Of a stretch of 64,000 nucleotides of DNA, positions 1 through 8,518 are shown piece by piece; positions within the stretch are counted from its first letter, which is position 1, and each line of letters opens with the position of its first letter. Under the pieces are notes generated by a model. That model had not been told where the DNA came from and did not search any database. It saw nothing but the letters and a program-made list of their open reading frames with translations. This DNA comes from an uncultured Bacilli bacterium (lineage in GTDB: Bacteria; Bacillota_I; Bacilli_A; ML615J-28; CAG-313), in NCBI GenBank assembly GCA_934140285.1, contig CAKPBI010000004.1, forward strand, positions 62,001 to 126,000, in the 5' to 3' direction. Made by a program: the position numbers and the translations under genes.

Positions 1-3000
1 GGAACTTTGATTTATTTTTATGAAGTTGGTATAGGAGAAAATTCAAGACCTGGTAAGATTAATGGTAAAAAGGTTATTGAAATATTGAGAAAAGATGGAG
101 ATTATTCTGGCGAATTTTCTTCTTGGGATTTACAAATCCGAATTGATTATCCAGGTAGACATGTTGATACTCCACTACATGAAATGGGGCATGTATTGGG
201 CTTAGATGATTTAGATGATGAAGATAATGGAATTCCTAAGGGTACCCATAAATCCATTATGGGCTATTTAAGAGGAACAACTAGAAATACTATTGATGAT
301 GCGATAAAGTATCAAGACATACAAGGTGTTGCGGTACTAAATAATATTCATACTGAGCATCAATATAATAGATATGTAATTAAAAATAATAAATATTTAA
401 ATATATGTTTCTATTGTGATAAAATAGATTCAACAAGTTCTGCCAAAAGTGGTGCACAGATGATGCAAAATGAAGAAAATTGTGTTCATGATTATCAACA
501 GCTGGTTTCATGTGGTCAAAATCATTGGTTAAAGTGTACAAAATGTTATAAAGTAGTTAAAAGTGAATTTAGAATTGGCTGTGAAAATCAAAATGGTTCG
601 CGCGTTATAAAAATTCTAGAGCCATTAAATAGTAATACAACTTATATAATAATACCTGATCAAATTGGTGGATTAAGTGTGACTAGTATTGGTGCTGAAG
701 CATTTAAGGGGTGTGCAAGTTTACAAAGCATTTATATATCTGACAGTGTAAAAAACATAGATGCTAGTGCTTTTGAAAATTGTTATTCTTTACAAAGCAT
801 AACTCTATTTTATAATTTGACCTCAATAGGTAATTCTGCTTTCAAGGGGTGTGCAAGTTTACAAGATGTTTATATATCTAATAATGTAAAATATATAGAT
901 ACAAGTGCATTTGAAGGTTGTTCATATTTACAGTCAATTAGACTGTCAAATAGTTTAATTGCTATAGGTAGTTCCGCATTCAAAGGTTGCGCAAGTTTAC
1001 AAACCATTTATATGTTTGATAGTGTAACAAACATAGATACAAGCGCCTTTGAAGGCTGTTCATATTTGAAGTCAGTAACGTTATCAAATAATTTAATCGC
1101 TATAGGAAGTTCTGCATTCAAAGGATGTGCTAGCTTAGCTAGGATCACTATACCAAATAGTGTAACAAACATTGATCCAAATACCTTTGAGAATTGCACA
1201 TCATTAGAAAGTGCAACTTTATCTAATTCATTAACAAGTATAGGTACCTCTGTTTTTAAAGACTGTCACAAATTAACAAGCATCACTATTCCGGATACTG
1301 TAACAAACTTTGATCCAAATGCCTTTGAGAATTGTACATCATTAGAAAGCGTAACTTTATCTAATTCATTAACAAGTATAGGAACTTCAGTCTTTAAAGG
1401 CTGTACTAGTTTAAAAGGAATCACTATTCCAAATACTGTAACAAATATTGATTCAAATGCTTTTGAATGCTGTACAAGATTGAAAGAAGTAATCCTATCT
1501 AATACTTTACATGCTATAGGAACTCAAGCCTTTAAAGATTGTACTAGATTATCATCTATAGTATTCCCAAGTAGTGTTCAATATATTGACGATGAAGCAT
1601 TTAAAAATTGTTCAGCTTTATCTTTAGTTACTGTAAATAGAGAAATATCAGATATTACTAATCTTGGTGAAAATGTATTTGAAGGTACTCGTACTAACCT
1701 CCAAATAGTTGTACCAACCAACAGAATAGCTGAATATAAAAACAAAGTATACTGGTCAAGTTATCGTAATAAAATAATACCATCAGGTCAATACTCTGAA
1801 CTAACACTAAATTGTGAAAGTAATTTAAGTAACATAGTTAACTTAAATCAATCTTATAATAAACTATATAAATTAAATGTCAATTGTTCAAAAGCATACA
1901 AATTTAATGTAACTTCAACAATAGATGTTATTATAATTGTTTATGATATCAATATGAATGTGCTAAGTAATAGTTGTAATATCGCAACCCCATTCTTATC
2001 ATGTGGTACATACTACATATCACTTGAATTTGTTGATCCAAATGGAGCAGGAAGCTTTGAAATGTTAACATCCTTAAGATGGACTAGTGCTGACATTCAA
2101 TTATTAAGTGGAGTAAATGAAATAAAAAATAGTATGCATTTAAATAATGAAAATGTATATCATTGTAAATATTATTACAATAATAACCAAGGAGCAGGCT
2201 TTTATAAGATTAGTTTAAATACTGGAAGTAATATAGCTTATCCTGAAGGAACAATGAAAATATATTCTGATTCTAGTAGAACAACTATTCTTAATCGATA
2301 TGGAACAACCGGAATCAATAAACAAGCTATAACAGATAGTAATGAAAATGAACTATACTTATATCTACCTGAAGGAAGAAGTTATATCGATATTGTTCTT
2401 CCACTTACAACTTATTCATCAATTAGTTTAACCATTGAACAAGTAGAATCAAATAATCTAAATTATTTAAATACCCTTTCAAGTACTTGCTTAGATGAAA
2501 TATTTGCGAATAAAACATTACCAATCTATTTTGAAGAAGTAATTATCAGTCATCGTTCTACCATCCAACTAGATATAATGACAAATGGAACTATTACCGA
2601 TAATATTCCTGTTTATATTATGAGTAAAGAAAAAGAAAATGGTTATGATATTGGAGTAGAAATTTATAGATTACAACTAAAGTTAAGAAATTACATTACT
2701 AAATCTGATAGATGTCCAGTATTTACAACTATCTTAGATCCTGGAACATACTATATTGGATACATCGGAAACGACAATAATGTAAGTATTAATTTAGTTG
2801 TAAAAAGACTTGTAAATCAAGAACTAAACATAAATGGAACCTTGGTTGCAGACCCAGCTAATGATTTAGGTTTTATCGCAGGAAGCGAAGTAACCTTAAA
2901 TGGTGGAAGCTTTAGAGGTAATACAATAACTGAAGGCTTTACAAGACATCTATATTTAATGGTTGAAAATGTTTTAGAAGAACCAATGTCAAGATTAGAA

Positions 3001-3441
3001 TATGACTGGTATTCAAGTAATGAAAATGCGGCTAAAGTAACAGCTTATGGTACAGTACTTGCATTGAACGTAAATGCTGATATTGATGTTACTATCTACG
3101 CCGTACAAAAAGATGAACCATCAAGAGTATACCGAACAACATTCACCATCAAGAAAGAAACAGAAACTGATCCAATCTTTATATCTTGTGAAATGTCATA
3201 CTCCTATGCACAAGAAAATGGAAATTACACCTTAGAACTAGATTTTAGTAATAGTCCATATCCAATGATTCAATACTATAATTGGAGTATAGATGTACCA
3301 AATCAAGAAAATAATATTTCAGTATCAATGAATTATTTTGGTGTTATTACTTCTTCAGGAATAGGATATGTTGTATTAACAGGAGTATATACAATTAATC
3401 CTAGAGTTACAATTACCATTACTTTAACAATAACTGAATAG
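1..3441 (+). CDS. Zincin plus BspA-type leucine-rich-repeat surface protein, 5' end missing
   Basis: The reading frame is open from the first base, so the true start and any signal peptide lie outside the window; residues here are numbered from the TTG at 7. Residues 58-68 read HEMGHVLGLDD, a HExxHxxGxxD zinc site in which the third ligand is Asp as in snapalysin-type peptidases, and SIMGY follows as a likely Met-turn. A short Cys/His cluster leads into about 15 BspA/LRR_5 repeats of roughly 23 residues (about 215-560, pattern AFxGCxSLxxIxIxxSVxxI). The C-terminal half is beta-rich with Ig-like segments. It is probably a secreted or cell-surface adhesin with a peptidase module; activity is inferred from the motif only. 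Confidence 0.85.
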   Translation, partial: GTLIYFYEVGIGENSRPGKINGKKVIEILRKDGDYSGEFSSWDLQIRIDYPGRHVDTPLHEMGHVLGLDDLDDEDNGIPKGTHKSIMGYLRGTTRNTIDDAIKYQDIQGVAVLNNIHTEHQYNRYVIKNNKYLNICFYCDKIDSTSSAKSGAQMMQNEENCVHDYQQLVSCGQNHWLKCTKCYKVVKSEFRIGCENQNGSRVIKILEPLNSNTTYIIIPDQIGGLSVTSIGAEAFKGCASLQSIYISDSVKNIDASAFENCYSLQSITLFYNLTSIGNSAFKGCASLQDVYISNNVKYIDTSAFEGCSYLQSIRLSNSLIAIGSSAFKGCASLQTIYMFDSVTNIDTSAFEGCSYLKSVTLSNNLIAIGSSAFKGCASLARITIPNSVTNIDPNTFENCTSLESATLSNSLTSIGTSVFKDCHKLTSITIPDTVTNFDPNAFENCTSLESVTLSNSLTSIGTSVFKGCTSLKGITIPNTVTNIDSNAFECCTRLKEVILSNTLHAIGTQAFKDCTRLSSIVFPSSVQYIDDEAFKNCSALSLVTVNREISDITNLGENVFEGTRTNLQIVVPTNRIAEYKNKVYWSSYRNKIIPSGQYSELTLNCESNLSNIVNLNQSYNKLYKLNVNCSKAYKFNVTSTIDVIIIVYDINMNVLSNSCNIATPFLSCGTYYISLEFVDPNGAGSFEMLTSLRWTSADIQLLSGVNEIKNSMHLNNENVYHCKYYYNNNQGAGFYKISLNTGSNIAYPEGTMKIYSDSSRTTILNRYGTTGINKQAITDSNENELYLYLPEGRSYIDIVLPLTTYSSISLTIEQVESNNLNYLNTLSSTCLDEIFANKTLPIYFEEVIISHRSTIQLDIMTNGTITDNIPVYIMSKEKENGYDIGVEIYRLQLKLRNYITKSDRCPVFTTILDPGTYYIGYIGNDNNVSINLVVKRLVNQELNINGTLVADPANDLGFIAGSEVTLNGGSFRGNTITEGFTRHLYLMVENVLEEPMSRLEYDWYSSNENAAKVTAYGTVLALNVNADIDVTIYAVQKDEPSRVYRTTFTIKKETETDPIFISCEMSYSYAQENGNYTLELDFSNSPYPMIQYYNWSIDVPNQENNISVSMNYFGVITSSGIGYVVLTGVYTINPRVTITITLTITE

Positions 3442-3453
3442 AATATTGTTTGT

Positions 3454-3491
3454 AAAAAACGTAAGCACAAAAAAATGTGTTTACGTTTTTT
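3454..3491. terminator. Bidirectional intrinsic terminator
   Basis: A long hairpin has arms AAAAAACGTAA-G-CACA and TGTG-T-TTACGTTTTTT. It has A and T tracts on both sides, so it can serve both the surface-protein gene and the convergent sigma-factor gene. Confidence 0.85.
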
Positions 3492-3530
3492 GTTATGAAT
3501 TAAAAGAATAAGTTTTAATTAATTTATTAA

Positions 3531-4202
3531 TTATTCCTTTAGATATAAGTAGAGCTTAGTTAAAGCTCTTTTTTCAATTCTTGAAACATAACTCCTGCTA
3601 ATACCTAGGCTTTTCGCAATCTCTCTTTGGGTTTCAACAAAATGATTATTTAAGCCAAATCTTCGTGATATTATTTCAAGTTCTCGTTCATTTAAGGTTT
3701 TTAAGGCATTATGGATAGAGTTAACTTTTTCTTCATCAACGATTTTGGTTAAAATATTAGGTGTGGTATCTTCAATGATATCACATAAGTGAATTTCATT
3801 TCCTTCTTTATCTTCTCCGATTGGTGCATATAAAGATAAGTTATCTTTGTATTTTTTATTGCTTCTTAAATGCATTAAGATTTCATTTTCAATGCATCTG
3901 GCTGCGTAGGTTGCAAGTTTTGTATTACTGTCAAAGTTATAAGTATCAACGGCTTTAATTAAACCAAAAGCCCCAATTGATAGAAGGTCATCTTTATCTT
4001 CTCGACAATTTTCAAATTTCTTAACGATATGAGCAACAAGTCTTAGATTGTGTTCAATCAGTTTGTTTCTTGCTTCCATATCTTTGTTTTTCCATCTTTT
4101 CAAGTATTCACTTTCTTCTTCACTGCTTAAGACTTCCGGAAAGCTTTGAGAATTGATTGCTCCAAGTAAAGGTAAAAATAAAATAGATAAAAGATTAAAC
4201 AT
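3531..4202 (-). CDS. sigK: SigK-like sigma-70 family factor with pro-sequence-like N terminus
   Basis: The 223-residue protein follows the SigK/SigE pattern. It has a hydrophobic 15-20 residue N-terminal stretch (LLSILFLPLLGAI) before SFPEVLSSEEE, then region 2 (RNKLIEHNLRLVAHIVKKFE; KLATYAARCIENEILMHLR) and region 4 (TQREIAKSLGISRSYVSRIE) with a helix-turn-helix. In Bacillus the equivalent N-terminal stretch is the membrane-tethering pro-peptide removed on activation. The start has a strong AGGAGGTG site 5-8 bases upstream. The gene is monocistronic and divergent from yqeG. No other sigma-K pathway gene (spoIVF, bofA) is visible here, so a sporulation role is not shown; it may be a repurposed membrane-tethered factor. 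Confidence 0.85.
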   Translation of the reverse strand: MFNLLSILFLPLLGAINSQSFPEVLSSEEESEYLKRWKNKDMEARNKLIEHNLRLVAHIVKKFENCREDKDDLLSIGAFGLIKAVDTYNFDSNTKLATYAARCIENEILMHLRSNKKYKDNLSLYAPIGEDKEGNEIHLCDIIEDTTPNILTKIVDEEKVNSIHNALKTLNERELEIISRRFGLNNHFVETQREIAKSLGISRSYVSRIEKRALTKLYLYLKE

Positions 4203-4220
4203 TTTTCACCTCCTTATTAT

Positions 4221-4249
4221 TAGACAAAATAATCAAAATTTGATATAAT
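4221..4249 (+). promoter_or_regulatory. Sigma-A-type promoter of the yqeG operon
   Basis: TAGACA (4221-4226) lies 17 bases before TATAAT (4244-4249), about 17 bases upstream of the yqeG start. It sits in the 64-base gap shared with the divergent sigma factor. Confidence 0.7.
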
Positions 4250-4266
4250 ATATAAGAGGTATTTTT

Positions 4267-4809
4267 ATGAGTAAATATTTACCAACTTATGTTTATCAAT
4301 CAATTTATGATATTGACTTTAGTAAATTATATGCAACTGGTAAAAGAATTATCATTGCAGATTTAGATAACACTTTAATGCCATATACAACTGATGTCGC
4401 AAGTCCATTATTAGTTAAGTGGCAAGAAACCTTAAAAAATAATGGTTTTAAACTATATTTAGTAAGCAATAATAATGATCACCGAATCAAAAAAGTGATG
4501 AAAACCCTAAAGATTGATGGTTATCTTGCGAAGGCGGGGAAACCAAAAAAAGACAAAGTTAAAGCCTTTCTTGAAGATCTTGGCTATAATCTAGATGAAG
4601 TAATACTCCTTGGAGATCAACTTGTAACCGATATTGCTTGTGCTGGGAACTTAGGAATTGCTAGTATTTTAGTTAAAACAATTGATTACAAAACGCAAAA
4701 GTGGTATACTAAAATCAATCGTTTACGTGAAAAACGCATCATAAAAAAATTAAAACAAGAAAATTTAGAAATAGCGGTAGCAATCGAAAAATTATCAAAG
4801 GAGAATTAA
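4267..4809 (+). CDS. yqeG: YqeG family HAD IIIA-type phosphatase
   Basis: The 180-residue cytoplasmic HAD-superfamily protein has motif I DLDNTL (32-37, nucleophile D32 and acid D34), motif II around VSNNND, the Lys in KAGKPKK and motif III LLGDQLVTD. The N terminus YVYQSIYDID is typical of the YqeG (TIGR01668) family. Its physiological substrate is unsettled; family members hydrolyse phosphate monoesters. It is the first gene of an operon, three bases before yqeH, an arrangement conserved widely in Firmicutes. Confidence 0.93.
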   Translation: MSKYLPTYVYQSIYDIDFSKLYATGKRIIIADLDNTLMPYTTDVASPLLVKWQETLKNNGFKLYLVSNNNDHRIKKVMKTLKIDGYLAKAGKPKKDKVKAFLEDLGYNLDEVILLGDQLVTDIACAGNLGIASILVKTIDYKTQKWYTKINRLREKRIIKKLKQENLEIAVAIEKLSKEN

Positions 4810-4812
4810 TCA

Positions 4813-5949
4813 ATGAAGTGTATTGGATGTGGAGTCAAACTTCAAACCCTTGATCCGGAAAAAGAAGGATATGTCAGTGAAATCCATATGATTGAAAATG
4901 GAGAAGAAGTGTACTGTAAAAGATGTTATGATATTATCCATTATAATAAAAGATATATTCCAAATACTGATAATGAATTATTCTATAAAAAAATGATTGA
5001 TGTAAAAAATAAACATCCTGAGGATGTAATCTGCTTAATGCTTGATGTCTTAGATATTTATGGAGGATTTGTAGAAATTCTTCCAAAGTTAATTGGTGAT
5101 ATGAAAGTCATCCTCCTAATTAATAAAATTGACATTATGCCGAAGAGCTTAAAGTTAATCCATATTGAAGATACCACGAGAGAACTTGGTAAAAAAATGG
5201 GATTAAATGTTGTTGCAGTTTACTCAATTTCCGCTAAATCAAAGAGTAACATTGAAAGTGTTATCCGTAAAATTGACAAACTAAGATATAGTAGATATCA
5301 CAAGAAACCACTATTTAGTAACTGTTATGTTGTAGGAGTTGCGAGTGTTGGTAAATCTACTTTTATTAACGCGGTTAAAGATTTATGTGGTGTAGATACT
5401 CCGCCAATTACCACATCTGATCAATTTCAAACAACTCTTGATATTATTAAGGTAGAACTAGGAAATAAATTATATATTCATGATACTCCAGGTATTGTTA
5501 ATACTCATTCGTTTACTCATTATTTAAGTTATGATTCCGTAAAAATCCTAACTCCTAAGAAATTCTTAAGAGTTAGAACTTATCAACTAACTTCTTTACA
5601 AACCTTATTTTTAGGTGGTCTTGTTGAACTTGATTTTGAAGAAGGGAAGAACATTAATGTAAGTTTATTTGTATCAAATGAACTATATGTGCACCGAACT
5701 AAACTAGAAAATGCTTTAAAAATCAAAGAACAACAAAAATTCAAACTTCTTGTTCCTCCTCTAACAACGGAAGAAGTAGAAAATCTAGGTAAAGAACATG
5801 AGATAACATTAGAGTTAGATGATGATAAGTTTTATGATTTAATTATTCCAGGAATTGGTTTTATCCACATGAAAGGAAACAATGTTAAATTTACTTTAAA
5901 GATGTCATCTAAAGTAACATTTAAACTTGTAGAAAGTATTTTATCATGA
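4813..5949 (+). CDS. yqeH: YqeH, circularly permuted ribosome-assembly GTPase
   Basis: The 378-residue protein starts with a CxxC...CxxC zinc finger (C3, C6, then CKRC). The G motifs follow in permuted order: NKID (104-107, G4), a SAKS-type G5, GVASVGKS (175-182, G1) and DTPG (224-227, G3). This order is diagnostic of the YqeH/RbgA group, which acts in 30S subunit maturation in Bacillus. Its stop overlaps the yqeK start by four bases (ATGA), indicating translational coupling. Confidence 0.95.
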   Translation: MKCIGCGVKLQTLDPEKEGYVSEIHMIENGEEVYCKRCYDIIHYNKRYIPNTDNELFYKKMIDVKNKHPEDVICLMLDVLDIYGGFVEILPKLIGDMKVILLINKIDIMPKSLKLIHIEDTTRELGKKMGLNVVAVYSISAKSKSNIESVIRKIDKLRYSRYHKKPLFSNCYVVGVASVGKSTFINAVKDLCGVDTPPITTSDQFQTTLDIIKVELGNKLYIHDTPGIVNTHSFTHYLSYDSVKILTPKKFLRVRTYQLTSLQTLFLGGLVELDFEEGKNINVSLFVSNELYVHRTKLENALKIKEQQKFKLLVPPLTTEEVENLGKEHEITLELDDDKFYDLIIPGIGFIHMKGNNVKFTLKMSSKVTFKLVESILS

Positions 5950-6521
5950 CAACCTTTGAAGAATTTAAAGAAATAATGAAAGATAACCCTCGCTACAAAC
6001 ATAGTATGGGAGTTGTAAAGATGGCACTTAAACTAAATGAATATTATCACTTAGGTGTGGATGAAGAAAAAATAAAACTTGCGGGGATCAGCCATGACAT
6101 TACTAAGAATATAAGTAATGAAGAAAGCCTTGAACTTTTAAAAAAAGAATATCATGAAAAACTAGATCCTGAATTGTTAAATGCCCCTCAAATATGGCAT
6201 GCAATAACAGGGATGATTACGGTAAGAGATAAATACCACATCAATGATTTAGAAATTCTTAATGCTATTTTTTATCATACTACCGGTAAACCAAACATGA
6301 CAAACCTTGAAAAGTTAATTTTCTTAAGTGATTTCATTGAAGAAACTAGAGTAGGCACTCAATTTGAAATGGTAAGAGAAATAGCTTTTAAGAATATGGA
6401 TGAAGCAATCGTTGCTATGTATGAAAATGAATTTAGCTATATCCAAAGTAAAAATCAAACTATTTATCATTTAAGTTTAGAGGCTTATAATTATTATAAA
6501 AAGGAAGTAGAAAATGATTGA
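5946..6521 (+). CDS. yqeK: YqeK family HD-domain diadenosine tetraphosphatase
   Basis: The 191-residue HD-domain protein has H19, the H50-D51 pair in GISHDITKN, a later His in IWHAITG and the C-terminal LIFLSDFIEETR helix of the YqeK family. YqeK proteins cleave Ap4A symmetrically to two ADP using an iron centre. It starts inside the yqeH stop and ends eight bases inside rsfS. In Bacillus nadD lies directly upstream of yqeK; here yqeH abuts yqeK and nadD, yhbY and aroE are absent from the cluster. Confidence 0.93.
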   Translation: MTTFEEFKEIMKDNPRYKHSMGVVKMALKLNEYYHLGVDEEKIKLAGISHDITKNISNEESLELLKKEYHEKLDPELLNAPQIWHAITGMITVRDKYHINDLEILNAIFYHTTGKPNMTNLEKLIFLSDFIEETRVGTQFEMVREIAFKNMDEAIVAMYENEFSYIQSKNQTIYHLSLEAYNYYKKEVEND

Positions 6522-6840
6522 AGACATTTTAAAAATATTAGATAAGGCCGTTGTTAAAGATATTCGTATCTATGATACAACAACATTTACACCATATTTT
6601 GATAATGTAATAATTTGTTCAGTTAATAGTTCTAGACAAGGAAATGCTGCAACCAATTATTTAAGAAAAGAAGCTCCCCAATATGGATATGAGGTTAGAA
6701 ACACCTCACGTGGAAGCGATACTTCATGGTTTTTGATTGACCTTGGAGTAGTAGTTGTTCACCTTTTTGTTGGTGAAGAAAGAACAAGATATAATTTAGA
6801 TGGTATTTATGAACATTTAAGCCATCGAATTTATCAATAA
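6514..6840 (+). CDS. rsfS: Ribosomal silencing factor RsfS
   Basis: The 108-residue protein (YbeB/Iojap/YqeL family) has the signature DTTTFTPYFDNVIICS, an RQGNAA segment and WFLIDLGVVVVHLF near the C terminus. RsfS binds L14 on the 50S subunit and blocks subunit joining when nutrients are short. It overlaps the end of yqeK by eight bases and has the usual family length. Confidence 0.95.
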   Translation: MIEDILKILDKAVVKDIRIYDTTTFTPYFDNVIICSVNSSRQGNAATNYLRKEAPQYGYEVRNTSRGSDTSWFLIDLGVVVVHLFVGEERTRYNLDGIYEHLSHRIYQ

Positions 6841-6851
6841 TAATTAATCAA

Positions 6852-6877
6852 CCTCATATACTTTAGTGAATGTGAGG
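6852..6877 (+). promoter_or_regulatory. Hairpin that pairs with the Shine-Dalgarno site of the PRC-barrel gene
   Basis: CCTCATAT (6852-6859) pairs with ATGTGAGG (6870-6877) across a 10-base loop with one G-T wobble. The 3' arm contains GAGG of the ribosome binding site for the gene at 6885. It may lower translation of the downstream gene; no ligand or thermosensor is shown. Confidence 0.4.
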
Positions 6878-6884
6878 TGATAAT

Positions 6885-7145
6885 ATGAAATTATCCGAAT
6901 TAACAGCGAAAGATGTAATTTGTGATATTGATGGTTCAAGACTAGGTAAAGTTTCCGATTTAGAAATCAATGAATCTGATGGAAAAATTAAAAGTATTTT
7001 TGTGATGAAAGGTCCAAGAATCCTTTCTAGTTTCCAAAAAGAAAGAATTGAAATTCCCTGGTCGAAAATCAACAAAGTAGGTAGTGATGTCATAATTGTC
7101 AATGAAAACTACCTAAAGACAAAGACAAAAGAACAAAAATCATAA
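6885..7145 (+). CDS. YlmC/YmxH family PRC-barrel protein
   Basis: This 86-residue protein matches the YlmC/YmxH pattern: MKLSELTAKDVI, a GSRLGKVSDLEIN beta strand, a K-I-K-S-I-F segment and ERIEIPWSKINKVGSDVIIV. These PRC-barrel proteins are annotated as sporulation-associated in Clostridia and Bacilli, but their molecular role is not established. It lies 44 bases after rsfS and 22 bases before the ROK gene, probably in the same transcript. With the SigK-like gene it is a second sporulation-type family in this window. Confidence 0.8.
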   Translation: MKLSELTAKDVICDIDGSRLGKVSDLEINESDGKIKSIFVMKGPRILSSFQKERIEIPWSKINKVGSDVIIVNENYLKTKTKEQKS

Positions 7146-7167
7146 AGGAATTTTAGGAGGTAAGAAA

Positions 7168-8514
7168 ATGAAGTATGTTCCAAGCTTAGAACCATGTTTT
7201 AGTCCAATGGCTCTTAAATTAAAAGAATTTAAAGAAAAAGGTACTGTACCATTCGCAATCTGTGTAGAAAGAAATAAAGGCTATCGTTATCGTTATGATA
7301 TCTTAGTTATGCCTGGAAAAAATGCTGAAAATGAAGAAATGATCGAAAGATTAATCAAGAGTATTTTATGGGTTGTTGGTGGATACAAAATCTACTTAGG
7401 TGGAAATGATGAACTTGTAAAAGCTATGCAAGAAGTTTTCTCAACAAATGGCAGTCGTAAATTTGATGTAGACTTTATGGCTAACGTTTATGACAAACCT
7501 TTTGAAGTTATTGGTTGTGCTTATGAAGAAGTTCCAACAAGTGTTGAAGCAAGTCTTCCAGCTGGTGGCAACCTAGATGGATGTCGTATTGGCTTTGATG
7601 CTGGTGGTTCTGACCGTAAAGTTAGTGCAGTAATTGATGGTAAAGTTGTATACAGCGAAGAAGTAGTATGGTTCCCTAAGGTTAATAGTGATCCTGAATA
7701 TCATTATGCAGGAATCCTTGATAGCTTCAAACGTGCCGCAAGCAAAATGCCAAGAGTTGATGCAATTGGTGTAAGTAGTGCTGGTATCTACATTGACAAT
7801 GAAGTTCGTGTTGCTTCCTTATTTATTAAAGTAAATCCTGATGACTTCAACCGTGTAGTACGTAAGATGTATATCAACTGTGCAAAAGAAATTGGTGATG
7901 TTCCCCTTGAAGTCGCAAACGATGGTGACGTTACCGCTCTTGCTGGTGCAATGGAATTAAACGATGGTTGTGTACTTGGTATTGCGATGGGTACAAGTGA
8001 AGCTGCTGGTTACATTAATAAAGATGGTAACCTAAATGGTTGGTTAAGTGAACTTGCTTTCGTTCCTGTTGACTATAACAAAGGTGCAATGGTTGATGAA
8101 TGGAGTGGCGACTATGGCTGTGGTGTTAAATACTTCAGTCAAGATGGTGTAATTAAACTTGCTGGTTTCGCTGGTATTGAACTTGATGAAGCTTTATCTC
8201 CAGCTGAAAAATTAAAAGTTGTTCAAGGCTTAATGAAGAAGAACGACCCTAAGGCTCGTGAAATCTATGAAAACATTGGTATCTACCTTGGATATTCTCT
8301 TGCTTACTATAGTGAATTTTATGATATCAAATACCTATTATTACTTGGCCGTGTAACAAGTGGTGATGGTGGACTAATCGTTGTTGAAAAAGCCAACGAA
8401 GTATTAAAGAACGAATTCCCTCATCTTGCTCATATCAACATTATGATGCCTGATGAAAACTCTCGTCGTGTTGGACAATCTATCGCAGCCGCAAGTCTTC
8501 CAAAGGTAAAATAA
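7168..8514 (+). CDS. ROK family sugar kinase-like protein with N-terminal extension
   Basis: The 448-residue protein has a ROK/ASKHA core from about residue 140: phosphate-binding GFDAGGSDRKVSAVIDG, a GVSSAGIYID segment and VANDGDVTALAGAM with the candidate catalytic Asp. The first 140 residues are an additional domain not seen in short bacterial glucokinases. The CxCGxxGCxE zinc motif of many ROK kinases is not present; only DYGCG is seen in that region. The start follows AGGAGG. A hexose or amino-sugar kinase is the family expectation; the substrate is unknown. The MBL hydrolase begins four bases downstream. Confidence 0.8.
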   Translation: MKYVPSLEPCFSPMALKLKEFKEKGTVPFAICVERNKGYRYRYDILVMPGKNAENEEMIERLIKSILWVVGGYKIYLGGNDELVKAMQEVFSTNGSRKFDVDFMANVYDKPFEVIGCAYEEVPTSVEASLPAGGNLDGCRIGFDAGGSDRKVSAVIDGKVVYSEEVVWFPKVNSDPEYHYAGILDSFKRAASKMPRVDAIGVSSAGIYIDNEVRVASLFIKVNPDDFNRVVRKMYINCAKEIGDVPLEVANDGDVTALAGAMELNDGCVLGIAMGTSEAAGYINKDGNLNGWLSELAFVPVDYNKGAMVDEWSGDYGCGVKYFSQDGVIKLAGFAGIELDEALSPAEKLKVVQGLMKKNDPKAREIYENIGIYLGYSLAYYSEFYDIKYLLLLGRVTSGDGGLIVVEKANEVLKNEFPHLAHINIMMPDENSRRVGQSIAAASLPKVK

Positions 8515-8518
8515 GCAA

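Noticed and set aside
660..1640. Regular repeats that could be mistaken for a CRISPR or tandem satellite
   Set aside because: They are about 69 bases long, in frame, and encode BspA leucine-rich repeats.
5946..6521. Possible use of TGA as tryptophan, as in Mycoplasma
   Set aside because: TGA ends yqeH, yqeK and rsmE at the expected family lengths, and Trp is encoded by TGG throughout.
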